A DNA stretch of 64,000 nt from Pontederia crassipes (GCA_030549335.1 JAUKPH010000018.1:8246001-8310000), one strand, 5' to 3'. Counted from the stretch's first letter, positions 11,440 through 23,074 are shown. A program made the numbers and translations. Notes: a model not told the origin generated them from the letters alone.

Positions 11440-11710
11440 CGTGGTCCCCTGACATCGACCGCTCCCCTTTTTTGTTGCCGCGCCGGAGAGCGTGAAAGGG
11501 GGGCCGACGATGACGCGTGCGGTCGGCTGACCGACGACGTGTGACGAGCTTGGAACGAAGTGAACCCCACCATACGACAGCCGTTTCAAGCGTCATCTCA
11601 CGCGATAGCCGGTTCAAGCACCATATCATCCAAATCGTTGAATGCAAATCAAACGGACAAGATGCAATGCACCCTAATATTCCAATATATATACTGATAT
11701 ACATAAGGTT

Positions 11711-11750
<40 letters not shown>

Positions 11751-12922
11751 GGATCTCCGTGACATTTTCTGTAAGTTTCCTTTTATCTCATGACAAGGAA
11801 CTCCTAGTTGAAAGATAAAAGGATATTACAATGATTCTAGTTGTTGGACGAAACCGACAAATTTTAATACACTTTATTTTATAATAATAATAAGAACAAA
11901 TTTTAATAGTGAGAGGGCAAATTGCCAACATGGGAAAAAGGTATTCACAAGCGTTGACGGGGATGCCAATAAATTTTTTTTTGGGGTGTAGGATGCCAAC
12001 AATTATTACGACAGTACCACTTGTATGACTGTACGTACCAATAGTTGGTCATTAACGTGATGTTTGATTTTTGTTCATCTTATTGTACCCTATTCAATCA
12101 AACTCTTTCAAAACAATGGTGAACATTGATATTAAAGAAACTATTCATCCTTGTAAATTAATTGTGAAAACGTGAGATAACGATTTTTTTTTTTGCAAGA
12201 ATTATTTTAACTCAAGTTCTATTCTTCAAAATATTTATTACTCTTTAGAATTGACAAATCTAATTATGCGAATACTTTATGAGAGCCAAGTAATTGGGGT
12301 TCTAGATTTCTTAGGGATTGATGCATTTATTCTTTGTTTGTTTTAAATTAATTAATATTTTTTTCTTCATCTTTATAATAAAATATTAACTTTGATCATT
12401 ACTGTTTACATCCTAATATAATAGAGTTTTTATTCTATAACAGAAAAAAATATTTGGCCGGACTAATTCAACCTCTCAATATTTATAAAAGTAAATTAAT
12501 TTCATTATTGACTAATATTTATTCGTTTTCTATTATCTACAATATTAATTTGTTAGCTAAAATACTAACTTTATCAGACAGACGATAAATTAATTTTGTC
12601 TACTGCATTAATTCACATGTGTAGGCAATGACGTATTTCGCCATTAATGTATTTATATACATAAAGGTTTAAATAATTGAATCATGTAATGCGTTTGTAT
12701 TTTAAAACCCATGAATATGAGAGAGAGAGAGAGAGAGAGAGAGATGCGTTTGTATTTTAAAACCCATGTAATGCGTTTGTATTTTAAAGCCAGAGGTCTG
12801 ATCATTAAAATTACTTGAACCAGGCAGACTTATTATTCTCTTCCTGCGAGGCCATAATTAATGTCACTCCACTTTCACGAGACAAAGATCAGGCATTTAA
12901 ATAAGGTGGTGGTAAAAGTTTA
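11440..12922. other. intergenic with simple repeats
   Basis: The first 270 bases are of balanced composition with no recognisable domain. A TA dinucleotide run lies at about 11715-11746. AT-rich sequence follows, with a GA run at about 12719-12744. The segment ATGCGTTTGTATTTTAAA occurs three times between about 12688 and 12788. No gene was seen. Confidence 0.6.
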
Positions 12923-13044
12923 CGTTAATTAATGTTTTGAATCATACTTTGAAAATCTATTTAGATTCAAAGAAGTTGAAAATCGTACTTTGAAAACCCA
13001 TGTTTCTCGCGGTGCATAATTTCTCTCGTGCAGAAATCCTAACA
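12923..13044 (+). repeat. 5' LTR of the Copia element, internally deleted
   Basis: Only 122 bp remain, against 360 bp for the 3' LTR. Both outer ends match the 3' LTR (GTTAATTAATG at the start, CTCGTGCAGAAATCCTAACA at the end). The middle, about 240 bp, is missing. The first base is C where the other LTR has T. Confidence 0.82.
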
Positions 13045-13094
13045 AACTAGTATCAGAACGAGACTTCATCGATGATCCTCCGTCAAGCGTAGAG

Positions 13095-13823
13095 ATGACA
13101 TCGCACAATATGAATATCGAGAAATTCACGGGACGAAATAGTTTCAGTCTGTGACAGATCAAGATGAGGGCACTTCTAAAATAACAAGAAGCCTGGGCGT
13201 CGCTTGCGAACATACCGAAGAACAAATCAAAGGAGGGAGACTCGAAGGGCAAAGAAAAGGAGTCCGACCTCGCAAGTTTGACGACACAGGAAGAGAAGGC
13301 ACACTCAATGATCTTGTTGTGTCTGGCGGATGAGGTTATTATTGAAGTCGCTGATCAAGAAACAACGGCCGGTTTGTGATTGAAACTTAAGAGTATCTAC
13401 ATGACCAAGTCTCTGACTAACAAGTTATTGTTGAAGCAACGTTTGTTCGCCCTCCGCATGCAAGAAGGTACCCATCTGAAAGATCATCTTGATCAGATGA
13501 ATACTCTATTGATGGAACTACGAAATATAAATGTGAAGATTGAGGATGAAGATACTGTCCTACTTCTGTAAGTGTCTCTTCATCTGTCATACGAAAATTT
13601 CGTTCAGTCTGTTATCATCGAAAGAGATACAATTACTCTGAAAAAAGTAAGATCGAGTTTACATACTCGTGAACTTCGTTATAGGGCATCTAAAAAGGCT
13701 GTGGAGACTCAGGTCGCAGGGTTGGTAATAACTGCAGAGAAGACAAACCCTAAAAGGGGTAAGTCAAAGAAGAAAGTTAATCCGAAGGACATCTACAACT
13801 ACTGTAAAGAACCGGATCACTAG
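13095..13823 (+). pseudogene. Copia gag (UBN2-type) pseudogene
   Basis: The frame starts MTSHNMNIEKF at 13095 and reaches a TGA at about position 20, where the family has the conserved Trp of a W-Q-I-K-M motif. Shifted frames continue with LKQRLFALRMQEGTHLKDHL (13380-13571) and then SLHLSYENFV (13572-13823), both typical of the Copia gag UBN2 region. The zinc knuckle is cut off: only YNYCKEPDH remains before a stop. In the family this protein forms the virus-like particle. Here it cannot be made whole. Confidence 0.85.
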
Positions 13824-13844
13824 AATAGCGAATTTGATGACGAT

Positions 13845-15480
13845 TTGGCTCTCATGGTGTCATATCAGAAATATTTGGATGAGAGTTGGGTTCTCGACTC
13901 AGGATGTTCTTATCATATGACTCCGCACATAGAGTGGTTCTCAACTTATCAGAATATTGATGATGGAAACGTCATCATAGGCAATGATGCAGCCTGTAAA
14001 ATAGTTGGAATCGACTCAACTCAGATAAGAAGTCATGGCAATAAGGTGAGGACATTGACAGAGGTCCGTCATGTTCCGCAAACTGAAGAAAAATCTGATA
14101 TCGTTAGGAGTTCTGGACTCCAAAGGATGCTGCAGGAGATGTTCTCACGATCACCAAGGGTGATGTTGAAGTCATGAAAGGAATCAGGCAAAAGTCTTTG
14201 TACATACTATAAGGTACAATAATTTCTGACGTGACTACAGTATGTAGTTTGTCCAAATCAGAATCAGAAGCATCCAAGTTGTGGCACATGCGATTTGGAC
14301 ATATGAATTAGAAAGGGATGGACATCATCAGTAAACACAATCTTCTAGATAGTTAGAAGATATCTAAAATCAGATTCTGCAAGCACTATATTTTTGGCAA
14401 ACAAAAATGACATCAATTCAGCAAAGCCGTGCACAAGACAAAGGCAACACTCGATTACATCCACGCTGACTGTTGGGACCCCTCTCGTATTTCATCTCTA
14501 GGAGGTTCTAGATACTTCCTATCTGTGGTAGATGATTACTCAAGGATGACATGGGCATTCATGATGAAGTACAAGAGCGAGGCATTCGAAGCTTTCAAGC
14601 AATGGAAGATTATGGTGGAGAATCAGACATCGAGAAAAGTGAAACATCTTCGTACCGATAACAGTTTAGAGTTCTGTTCGTTTGAATTTAATCGATTTTG
14701 CAAAGATGAAGGCATTGTCAGACATCGCATCGTCAGAGATACACTATAACAGAATGATGTAGCAAAACGCATGAACAGAACTCTTCTGGAGAGGGCACGG
14801 TGCATGCTCTCTAATTCTGATCTGAACAAGTCATTCTGGGCTGAGGCTGTTAGCACAGCATGCTATCTTGTCAATCGGAGTCCTACAACCGTGATCGATC
14901 TGAAGACTCCCATTGAGATATGGTCAGAAAACTCTACTGATTATACTAATTTGAAAGTCTTTGACTGTCCAGCATATTATCATATCAGTCAAGGAAAGTT
15001 GGAACCGATGGCCAAAGAAGGAGTCTTTGAGGGATATAGTGCAGGTGTAAAAGACTTCAGAATCTAGTCTCCTTCAGAGCAAAAGTTTATTCATAGTACA
15101 ACTATATCTTTTGATGAAATGTCTATGCTCAAGTAGAAATCAGAGATTGTTGACTCAGTAGAGGAGGGTGTCAACTAATAGGTGGAGTTTGGATTAACTC
15201 CAATTCAAAATGGGGCAGAAGAATCTCATCAGGCTGAAAAACCAGAGTCTAAGTAGCAAGCAGAAGAAGCAATGACAAGTTTAGCTGCTGAACGTGCATG
15301 CAGACAGGTAGGTCCTCCTAAGCGTTATGACTTTGAGGACATGGTTGCATATACATTCCAAGTAGTTGAAGAGGTGGAATCACCAGATCAAACTACAAGG
15401 ATGCTATCGCACGTGTAGAATCAGAACAGAGATTGGCGGCGGCAGAGTGTTAGATATTTGATTGTAGGATTCAATTCAAG
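13845..15480 (+). pseudogene. Copia pol pseudogene (protease region and integrase; RT absent)
   Basis: The protease region is marked by WVLDSGCSYHMTPH from about 13884. Next comes the pre-integrase motif LWHMRFGHMN near 14280, then the integrase core at 14429-14749 (HADCWDP, SVVDDYSRMTW, LRTDNSLEF), which carries the first two catalytic Asp residues. The frame breaks at a stop after 14749 and resumes at 14771-15067 with AEAVSTACYLVNRSPT, the integrase tail. Several in-frame stops follow. The sequence then goes to GPPKRYDFEDMVAYTFQVVE near 15310 and to the 3' LTR with no room for reverse transcriptase or RNase H. This is an internal deletion plus point decay. Confidence 0.85.
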
Positions 15481-15489
15481 GTGGAGATT

Positions 15490-15849
15490 TGTTAATTAAT
15501 GCCTTGAATCATACTTTAACTGGAAATCTGTTTGGATCCAAAGAAGTAAAAGGAAACTTGTCTGACATATTCTATATATGACTTTATCATGAGATTGTTA
15601 AGGAATTGATTTATTTCCTTATTATAAGGTAGGTGTCCTATTTTTTAGATTAATATAGAGTCCAGTTGATCTCTAATTCCTATCATCTGTTAAAGGAAGT
15701 GTCTATATAAACTCCCTAGTGGTCCAAAGAGAAATTAATCTGATCTTATAATCCTCTTCTATTTTTTCCATCTAATAAAACTCTGCGTCGCCTTAAGTTT
15801 CTCGGGTTTTCTCGTGGTGCATAATTTCTCTCGTGCAGAAATCCTAACA
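15490..15849 (+). repeat. 3' LTR of the Copia element
   Basis: This is 360 bp, TGTTAATTAATG to CCTAACA. It contains the TATA-like segment GTCTATATAAAC near 15701 and is the fuller of the two LTRs. Confidence 0.88.
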
Positions 15850-15887
15850 GTTTAAATAATAATCGATATTATCAAAATGGATATAAC

Positions 15888-16480
15888 GTGTATAATACAC
15901 ATGGAAAGGTGTATTATCATCATACGCATTTTTTCCATGAGTCCGATGTCGTTCATGCGTGCGTGAACCGACCGCACATTATGAGATGCAACCGGTTTAG
16001 GCGTTTTCATTTTTTTCATCGATCCAAAATGTCATTTTTTTTATCGATGCAAAATGCGCCCTTTCTTTCTCAATCTTCCACGAGCGACGCACAACTGACG
16101 TTCCTGATCTGGCGAAGATACGACCATTCCGGTGAGTTTTCTTCCTCGATCGCGGACGATTTCTTCCCCATATGCTCTTTTGCTCTTGCCCTAATGTGTC
16201 TTTCATGCGCCCTTTCTTCATTTGTATTGAAGGGTGATCCAGCCGACGATTCCAATATGGTGAAGGCATACGACCGACACCAACCCTCGTGGTGAGTTGT
16301 CTTCCTCGTTTGTCGGCTTTTCTTCCCCACACGGCTTCCATCCCCTTGTTTTTCATTTGCCCTAATTTGCCTGAGTTTCCCTTTTTCTCACTCCATCCGA
16401 CGGAAGCAAAGGCCGCCGATCCGGATCGGCAAAAGGTTGAAGCTGCAATGTGAGTGTTCTTCCTTGACTTTTCCATTCGT
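15888..16480 (+). other. unassigned segment upstream of the FAR1-like pseudogene
   Basis: Overlapping open frames exist on both strands, with no recognisable domain. Two diverged direct repeats are visible: RCGACCATTCCGGTGAGTTTTCTTCC near 16119 and a related CCTCGTGGTGAGTTGTCTTCC near 16284. Each is followed by a TTCTTCCCCA...TTGCCCTAAT stretch. It could be the untranslated leader of the FAR1-like copy. Confidence 0.35.
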
Positions 16481-16739
16481 CATATGTTTCATACAGTTCA
16501 TCTCAATGTATGTTGCCTAAGTGTTCTTCCCCGTCTTACTAGAGATATGCTCTGTTATCTAATACCTTTTCATTTCAATGTGCTTCTTTTCATTTTAATA
16601 TTGTTGTGCGTGACTCCTAAACAAATGCGGTGTAGTCGTAGTTGTAATTAGTTGAACCGAATTTGCAAATTCACATGAAAAATGTTGTTTTTCTTTGCAT
16701 TTTAATATTTCCTTGTTGGGTTTGATGATTTTTCAGATT

Positions 16740-17690
16740 TCATTTTATGGATATGGATATGGATATGTTAATTACATCGAAGATATTAACATGGAATATC
16801 ATAATGCCAAGTTGAATGTCGAAAACCCTTCAATGTTCAAATCTAGTGAAATCTCTTGACCTACCAAAGCATATGACATTTGATAGTGATGAAAAAGCAT
16901 ATAAATATTATAATATGTATGCTAGATTGGTTGATTTTTCTATTAGAAAACATGTTGCACAGAAGTAAAAAAGTATAGGAGATATTGTAAGCAGGTATTT
17001 CGTTTGTCCTAAAGAAGGACACAAGAATGTGAAGAAAGATTTTGGAAAGGGCAAACAAAGAAAAGAACATAGAAATGATTGTCTTGCCCATTTATATGTT
17101 GAACTAAAAAAGAATGAAAAGTGGGAGGTGAGAAGATTCAAAGAAGAGCGTAGCCATCCTTTAACAACTCTTTTGAAAATTAAATATTTGTGTTCACAAA
17201 AAGTGATTTCAGAGACTTCTAAAGAAGCTATTGTCAACTTGTAAGGATATGACATGGGTCCATCAAAAATAGCCAAGGCACTTAATATGCTTGGTGAGCC
17301 ACTATCAACACATCGAAATTGTATAGACCATTTAAGAACAAAAAGAAAAAGTAATCTCGGTACTAAATGCCTGTGTCATTTCATATCTTGAGAATAAGAT
17401 GAGTGTTGATTCAGGTTTCTTCCAGAGGGAGTTTGATTTAGAAGGCACAGTTATGAATTTCTTTTAGACCGATGGTCGATCAAGAGATAGTTATGTAAAT
17501 TTTGGCGATGTTGTTTGATACGACATATCGGACAAATAATTTACACATGCCATTTGCTCCCTTTACTGGGATTAATCATCATAGGAGATCCTATTTGTTT
17601 GGTTGTGCTTTACTTGTAGATGAAACAAAAGAAACATTCACATGGCTGTTCGAAAAATGATCTGAGTGCATTAATAAAATATTATGCAAA
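16740..17690 (+). pseudogene. FAR1/FHY3-like (Mutator-derived) transposase pseudogene
   Basis: From about 16875 a FAR1 DNA-binding-type region is readable: SDEKAYKYYNMYARLVDFSI, then a stop, then YFVCPKEGHKN and KEHRNDCLAHLYVEL, with the Cys/His spacing of the WRKY-GCM1-like zinc finger. This region continues in the frame at 17029-17244. After a stop, GPSKIAKALNML and, in shifted frames, DTTYRTNNLHMPFAPFTGIN near 17517 match the start of the MULE/FAR1 transposase core. Family members act as light-signalling regulators (FHY3/FAR1) or are Mutator-like transposases. This copy has many stops and frame changes, and it ends before the catalytic region is complete. Confidence 0.78.
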
Positions 17691-17699
17691 TAGCATTTA

Positions 17700-18355
17700 A
17701 TACATAGGTGAAATAATTGCTATAGTTTTTTGCGACCAAAAGAAAATAGAACATTTTCGTATGTTTAGCACTCATTTATCAATTATTGATTTGCTTTAGT
17801 CCTTTTATGTCTTGAGAATTTTTTTACTTTCTTAAATAAACAATCCCAAACACTCCATGGAAATATTCATGAAAGAGTTGTGGGAAATCTCTCCCTTCTC
17901 AATAACTACTCCATTTTTCTCTCACTTGACATGGATAGGAGTATGCCATGTTAGACATCTTCAACACCCAAGACAAGTATTTTTAGGAGAAAAACAAGGC
18001 ATGTGTTAAGGGTAATCCTCTTTTAACTTTTTAGCTTTCTGGAGTCATTGCAGGAATTATAACTATAGGGTGAAGAAAAATAAGAGTTCACTTAAAAAAA
18101 AAAAGTGAAGAAGAAAAATATGTTAAAAGGAACCAAGTGAATGAATGCATGATGGAATGACTTTCATGAGATGATAAATTATTTTTCACATTTAATGTAG
18201 GACGGAAAGGAATTAATGATCTAAGGGGGTGGATGTGAAATTAGTCAAAGTATATCTGAGCCCAGAAGTCACACTAAGGTCATGTCCTCTAGCAGCCTTA
18301 GGCTATGGTCTAGATGGGCTAAAACTTGTAACTAGTGTTCGGAGCTTGATGGAAT
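17700..18355. other. intergenic, no gene seen
   Basis: AT-rich sequence with no open frame worth reporting. The right limit is the degenerate CACTA terminus. Confidence 0.55.
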
Positions 18356-18399
18356 CATTACAATAAAATTGACAAACAACGACACAGGCTTCGTGATGC

Positions 18400-18900
18400 T
18401 AATGCGTGGATGAAAATAATAGCGTCGACTTAGTGTCGACATGGCGCCAATAAAATGAGACGTCCGGAATCGAAAACCATTAGCATCGCAATGGCGCCAA
18501 ACACATAGACGATGCAACTAGCGTCACTAGTCGACGCTAAACCGACGATAAGATGACACGAAAAGTGTTATTGCGAGTAGTTGAATTACGCCGCTAAAGC
18601 GCTGCTACCATGGTGCAAAAATTTGTGATGCTATTCCGACGCTAATGTGACATTACATTTATACCTAAGACGATGCTAAGGTGCCGGTACCTCGCGACGC
18701 TAGTTGGAGGCTACTTAGACGCTAAATTGAGACGTTGACTCGATATGGTGGCGCTAATGTGATGTCTTCATGGGTCTCTAATGCGACGCTAGTGCTACAC
18801 TAATCATCACGATGCTAATGTGACTCTAATGATGATATATTTAAAATTAGCATCGACAATGTTTTAGTCGCTAATGAGACGCTAAAGAGGTGCTAATTGC
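18400..18900. repeat. CACTA subterminal repeats, copy 1
   Basis: Short motifs of the form GACGCTAA, GATGCTAATG and AGCGTC recur in both orientations throughout, in the position where CACTA elements carry the binding sites of their TNPA-like protein. The same motif type occurs at 56270-56720. Confidence 0.75.
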
Positions 18901-19104
18901 AGAAAAATTGTCCCATTATAGACATATTTTCTTTCCTTCCCACACCATACAATTATACAATACATATAAATGCATTCATCACAGTCATCATATCAAAGAT
19001 AACAATAGAAAAACTAATAAACTGAACTAACAAAAATATAATTAATAATCTAAATTAACAAAAGTATAATCATAGTATATCATCCAAGTTTGAGAGTCGT
19101 TGTT

Positions 19105-20165
19105 GTCATTTCGGACATTCGATGTCGACACGCTCGATCCTTGGTCTCGTGGGGATTGATTATATGGCCAGATCATCGTCTGAATCGCATGCAAGATAGG
19201 AGCCAAATGTTGTGATAATTGTTGTGATATCTGCTGCTGCGATAGCTAATCCGAGATGAGTCCTTTGATGCCATCCAATGCACATCAAGTACAGCGGATG
19301 AGCTCGGGGCAAATGGGTCGCCTGCATATCATCCGCTCCTCCTAGGTACATGAGCAATTGTGTCTAGGCCACGCAGGTATCCTCCTCGTGTCATGCCGAC
19401 TACCTCCTCCCAAACAATAGCGCCTTATTATACAATCATATACACATTATAGATTACATAAATTATATAACATAAAAAAACACAAACATATATGGTGTTA
19501 TATAAATTAAAAATATAAATAATTTTCGAGATACATTACATGATGGTTGAGTACTCAGATCATCTCCGTACTTCTTAGCCACCTTCTCATTATACGCATC
19601 CTAAAAAATTTAAACATTGCACATTTAAAAAATTATTTGCACTAATGTCACTAATCAAGTGAGCATGTGATGAGACTTATCAGAATCCTATGAGCAGTGG
19701 GCGTGACCAACTTATTGGTCTTCCGGCTCTTATGCGTGACCTCGTAGACCATGCAAAAGTCGACATGACCATCTTGTTTATCCTCCTACAATAAAATTTC
19801 AAATTTGATAAAATAATATAAGATAAACGTTTGATTATTAAATTTCATATCTATATTACTATGTGCCATCGATGCTCGTCAAATCGAATCGACCCGACCG
19901 TGTGGATGTAAGCCTCGGGCTTCGAAAATATGTTAAGTCTTGCCTTTTTATGAATTTCTTTACCATTGTTCATCCATCCTATATGAATATCAAATACTTA
20001 TACTTTGAAAAATTATAAATTTAATGAAAATAATTCAAATGTAAAATTACTTGTCACTTCCTACATAACGACTTCCAAACTGGGCGCCTAATATGCCTTG
20101 GGCATCTTTGTATATCCTGCTCCAAACTGAAGCCAGCGAACGTAACGACCATGCGAAACTTATAC
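19105..20165 (-). pseudogene. CACTA-associated transposase (TNPA / Transposase_24-like) remnant, copy 1
   Basis: Read on the minus strand, pieces of the plant En/Spm second protein are visible. VDFCMVYEVTHKSRKTNKLV lies near 19700-19770, DEYNEKVAKKYGDDL-like residues near 19565-19600, and RLYKFRMVVTFAGFSLEQDI near 20105-20175. The order matches copy 2. Introns and stops separate the pieces, and the upstream exons present in copy 2 are missing. This protein type binds the element's ends; the catalytic TNPD-type transposase is not present here. Confidence 0.65.
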
Positions 20166-20175
20166 AGTCGATTTC

Positions 20176-20760
20176 GGGGAGAGAGAGAGAGAGATTGCAT
20201 AGAGAGAGCAGCGTGAATCTTTCCTTCGCTCGAGTAGGCGGCGATGGTGCCGGACGACGGCAACACTAGGTGATAGAGCTCCAACGAGAAAGGGAGTTCA
20301 CGTCATCATTGACTTGTGAATGCCGATCTGAGATGTGCAAATGTTGTCATCGATCTATAAGCACTGGATGTTGTCAAGGGAGGATTGCTGGCGACCTAGT
20401 GTGAGAGAGATTGGGGGAGGGAGGGGGAGGGAGGGGGAGAGAGAGAGAGGCAGAAAGATCGTAGAGAGCAACGGGAATCTTTCCTTCGTTCGAGCAGGCT
20501 AGCATTCGTGGCGAGAGATTGAGCATGCATAGTAAAAGGAGGGCGCCAACACCCTTACGCGAGCTTGCGGAGGGCCGAAGCCCCCTCTTTTTGCAGTCGC
20601 TAGTGCAATAGAGAGGGGAGGAGACATAGAGAGGGGGGGATGGGGTGTGGAGGAGACGTGTAGAGAGGGGGGAGGAGGAGATGTGTTGTAAATCATGTGA
20701 GAGGGGCGTGCTGCGAACCAGAACCAGAATGTAAGAGGGAACGAACCTCATCATAGTCGT
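20176..20760. repeat. GA-rich direct duplication next to the CACTA break
   Basis: The block with GAATCTTTCCTTCGCTCGAG (near 20214) is repeated as GGAATCTTTCCTTCGTTCGA near 20473. Both copies are preceded by GAGAGAGAG runs. The minus-strand open frames at 20374-20754 are proline/serine-rich low complexity over these repeats. Confidence 0.6.
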
Positions 20761-20829
20761 CTATCTCAGATCGGACGACTCTAAAATAGTGGATGCATAG
20801 TGCTACCATTTTGTGTGGTAGCACACTAA

Positions 20830-20835
20830 TATCTT

Positions 20836-20886
<51 letters not shown>

Positions 20887-20905
20887 GTATATGTATATGT
20901 ATAAG
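20830..20905. repeat. compound microsatellite (CT)n(AT)n(GTATAT)n
   Basis: A CT run passes into an AT run and then into GTATAT units. Just upstream, near 20790-20823, GTGCTACCATTTTGTGTGGTAGCAC can form a hairpin. Confidence 0.85.
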
Positions 20906-21134
20906 AATTGTTGTTACCGTCTAGATGTATTTCGAGGCTAGAATTTAATATGCATTTGACATCTAATTAGATTTAATCATTTAGATATGATTTAATATGC
21001 ATATGACAAGATCGGATGGATAGGATTAACTTCCGAGAGAGAATTACTTTTTATCTTCCTCGGGCAAGACTGCGTGTACCTTTCACCAAAGCAGATGAGT
21101 TGCTGCTGGGATCACCAGTCCGAGTGCGTCGAAA

Positions 21135-21440
21135 GTGGAATTGAAGGCAGGTTCGCAGCTTGGATCTCTTGCAACTATCAGTCGTGTGCACCGAAGAAGT
21201 CCCAAAAGGGGTCGTCGGATTCGAAACAGCTCTACCGACGTTCCTTTGCCATCCGGAATGGGCATGCGATGTTGTAAAATGTCGAAGACCGAAGAAGGGA
21301 TAGTGGAAAGAAGTAGTAGTTTGCTGGAGTTCACGAAAAATTTCGTCGGAGTTAACCTAGCGATGACACCAATAAAACAATATTGGATATTTTTGCATAT
21401 GTGGGCTCCTGAACATATGATCATTTCATCACATCAATGA
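21135..21440 (+). CDS. unrecognised 101-aa open frame
   Basis: The frame starts MELKAGSQLG and ends at TGA. It is rich in Ser and Arg in the first half (RRSPKRGRRIRNSS). A 113-aa frame lies antisense over the same bases. The local composition is more balanced than the AT-rich surroundings, which is why both strands stay open. No domain is recognised. It could be a gene fragment or part of an unidentified repeat. Confidence 0.2.
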   Translation: MELKAGSQLGSLATISRVHRRSPKRGRRIRNSSTDVPLPSGMGMRCCKMSKTEEGIVERSSSLLEFTKNFVGVNLAMTPIKQYWIFLHMWAPEHMIISSHQ

Positions 21441-22749
21441 AACTTATATAGACACTTTAGCATTATCTTCGTCCGTCCTTCTACTTACACTAAAACTATC
21501 ATTTTGTTCGTGTTCTCCCACTGTGCCAACTTCCATCCCATAAGAATCGGTCGTTGCAAAAATTAACAATGGTGATGTCAAAATTACAAATAATTTAAAT
21601 TTAAAAATTAGGTATTGTAGTTCATTTACTTTCTTTAATAATAAAATTTCTACCAATTTTAGCAGGTGCAGTATATAATATATATATATATTCTTATTTG
21701 GCAAAGAAATATATTTATTATTAAGCACGTGTTCTGGTTGGCTTTGCGTGAAGAGACCGAGCAGCGAGATCTTACGGCCTTGTGGTGCTTGTGTAACGCC
21801 CCTAAAATTCGGCCCTAATTTTTAAATTTTGCCGAACCTTGACGGCGTTACTTCGACCTTGACTTTGACCTAATTTCATAAAACTTTGCAGCGAAAACAT
21901 AATATATTACTTAAAATATTAATCATCAATAACAGCGGAAGACTTCATGGATAATCAAAATAAAAACCCAAGATAACATAATCTGGCCCATGGGCCTAGT
22001 AGGCTCTAACGTATACCCAACAATGGATTCTTACAACATAATGAGTTCAAGTAAATTACATGACTCCATAAGGTCCATAAGTCATACATAACAGACTCTT
22101 ACAAGAGTTCAACATATGACGTAACATAAGAAAGATAACTTGGGCCATAGCCCGACTCACCCATGTGAAATGTCTTCGTCAAGAGGCCCTCATCGCCGAA
22201 CCTAAACCTCATCCATACCTGCACGGATCCATGGGGTGCAGGGGATTTCTCCCGTTAGAGTATGTTGAGGCCCATGCATGCTATGACCTTATAACATAAT
22301 CTCTATATATCATGGCATATGCATATCATCATCATGGAACATAAATCATATGCATGCAATGAACTACTTATGCATACTACATGACATGTGATCATATCAT
22401 CATGGCAATATAAGATAACAAGTAACATCATAATCTTTAAGTCTTGCATATCATAACTTATCATCATGCTAATGCATACTATAATTTTGTCTTACTTTAC
22501 TTTAGCATCTTTCATCATGTCATGATATGATGTGATAAGTGGACATTTACATGGCATCCTCATAGGTGCATACTTCATCATACTTCTTTATCATCTTTAA
22601 TTTATGTCCCAAGTCATTCATCATTCATCTTTTCATCTTTCATCTTTACTTAGATACTTTCTTATCTTGTTTGATTGGGAAGACCATGTTGAAGCTCAAG
22701 GGAAAAATGGCTAGCTAGGCCAACATGTTAGGTTCGCGGGAGGCCAATA

Positions 22750-22915
22750 GAGACGCCACGCTTGGGGTGGAACTCGCCTCCAGATTCCGCGTAGGCCCAA
22801 TAGAGATGCCACGCTTGGGGTGGAACTCGCCTCAAACTTATGGAAACGCCACGCTTGGGGTGGAACTCGTTTCCCTGAGAAATGTCACGCTTGGGGTGGA
22901 ACTCATTTCCCCTTT
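22750..22915. repeat. tandem CACGCTTGGGGTGGAACTC units (four copies)
   Basis: Copies start near 22752, 22806, 22844 and 22881, separated by 18-35 variable bases. The homologous region in the other LTR (30010-30135) has only three copies. Confidence 0.88.
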
Positions 22916-23074
22916 CCTTGATTGCAACAAGTCATCTTCACGCCAATCCGTCTTTTATTTGCTTTCATCAATACATACAATCATTCATACATGTTGCATG
23001 TTTTAATCATATTTAAGGTCATACATACTTCAAATCATACTAGGTGTGTTCATTCAATCATAGCAAATCAGCCT

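Larger units (their letters stand above)
12923..15849 (+). mobile_element. decayed Ty1/Copia element lacking reverse transcriptase
   Basis: A perfect 5-bp duplication, GTTTA, flanks the element (12918-12922 and 15850-15854). Both ends carry LTR sequence ending GAAATCCTAACA. A degenerate iMet-type PBS (AACTAGTATCAGAACGAG) follows the left LTR at 13045, and a purine-rich tract (CAAGGTGGAGATT) precedes the right LTR at 15490. Gag, protease-region and integrase-like frames occur in Copia order, but no reverse transcriptase or RNase H is visible. The element is defective. Confidence 0.9.
18356..20175. mobile_element. CACTA (En/Spm) element, copy 1, truncated
   Basis: The left end CATTACAATAAAATTGA at 18356 is a decayed form of the CACTACAAGAAAATTGA terminus seen at 56240. 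About 550 bases of repeated GACGCTAAT/GCGCTAA motifs follow, then the conserved stretch CTTCCCACACCATACAATTAT. From there to about 20175 the sequence parallels 56728-58024. At about 20175 the similarity ends and GA-rich sequence begins, so the right part of the element is missing. Confidence 0.8.
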
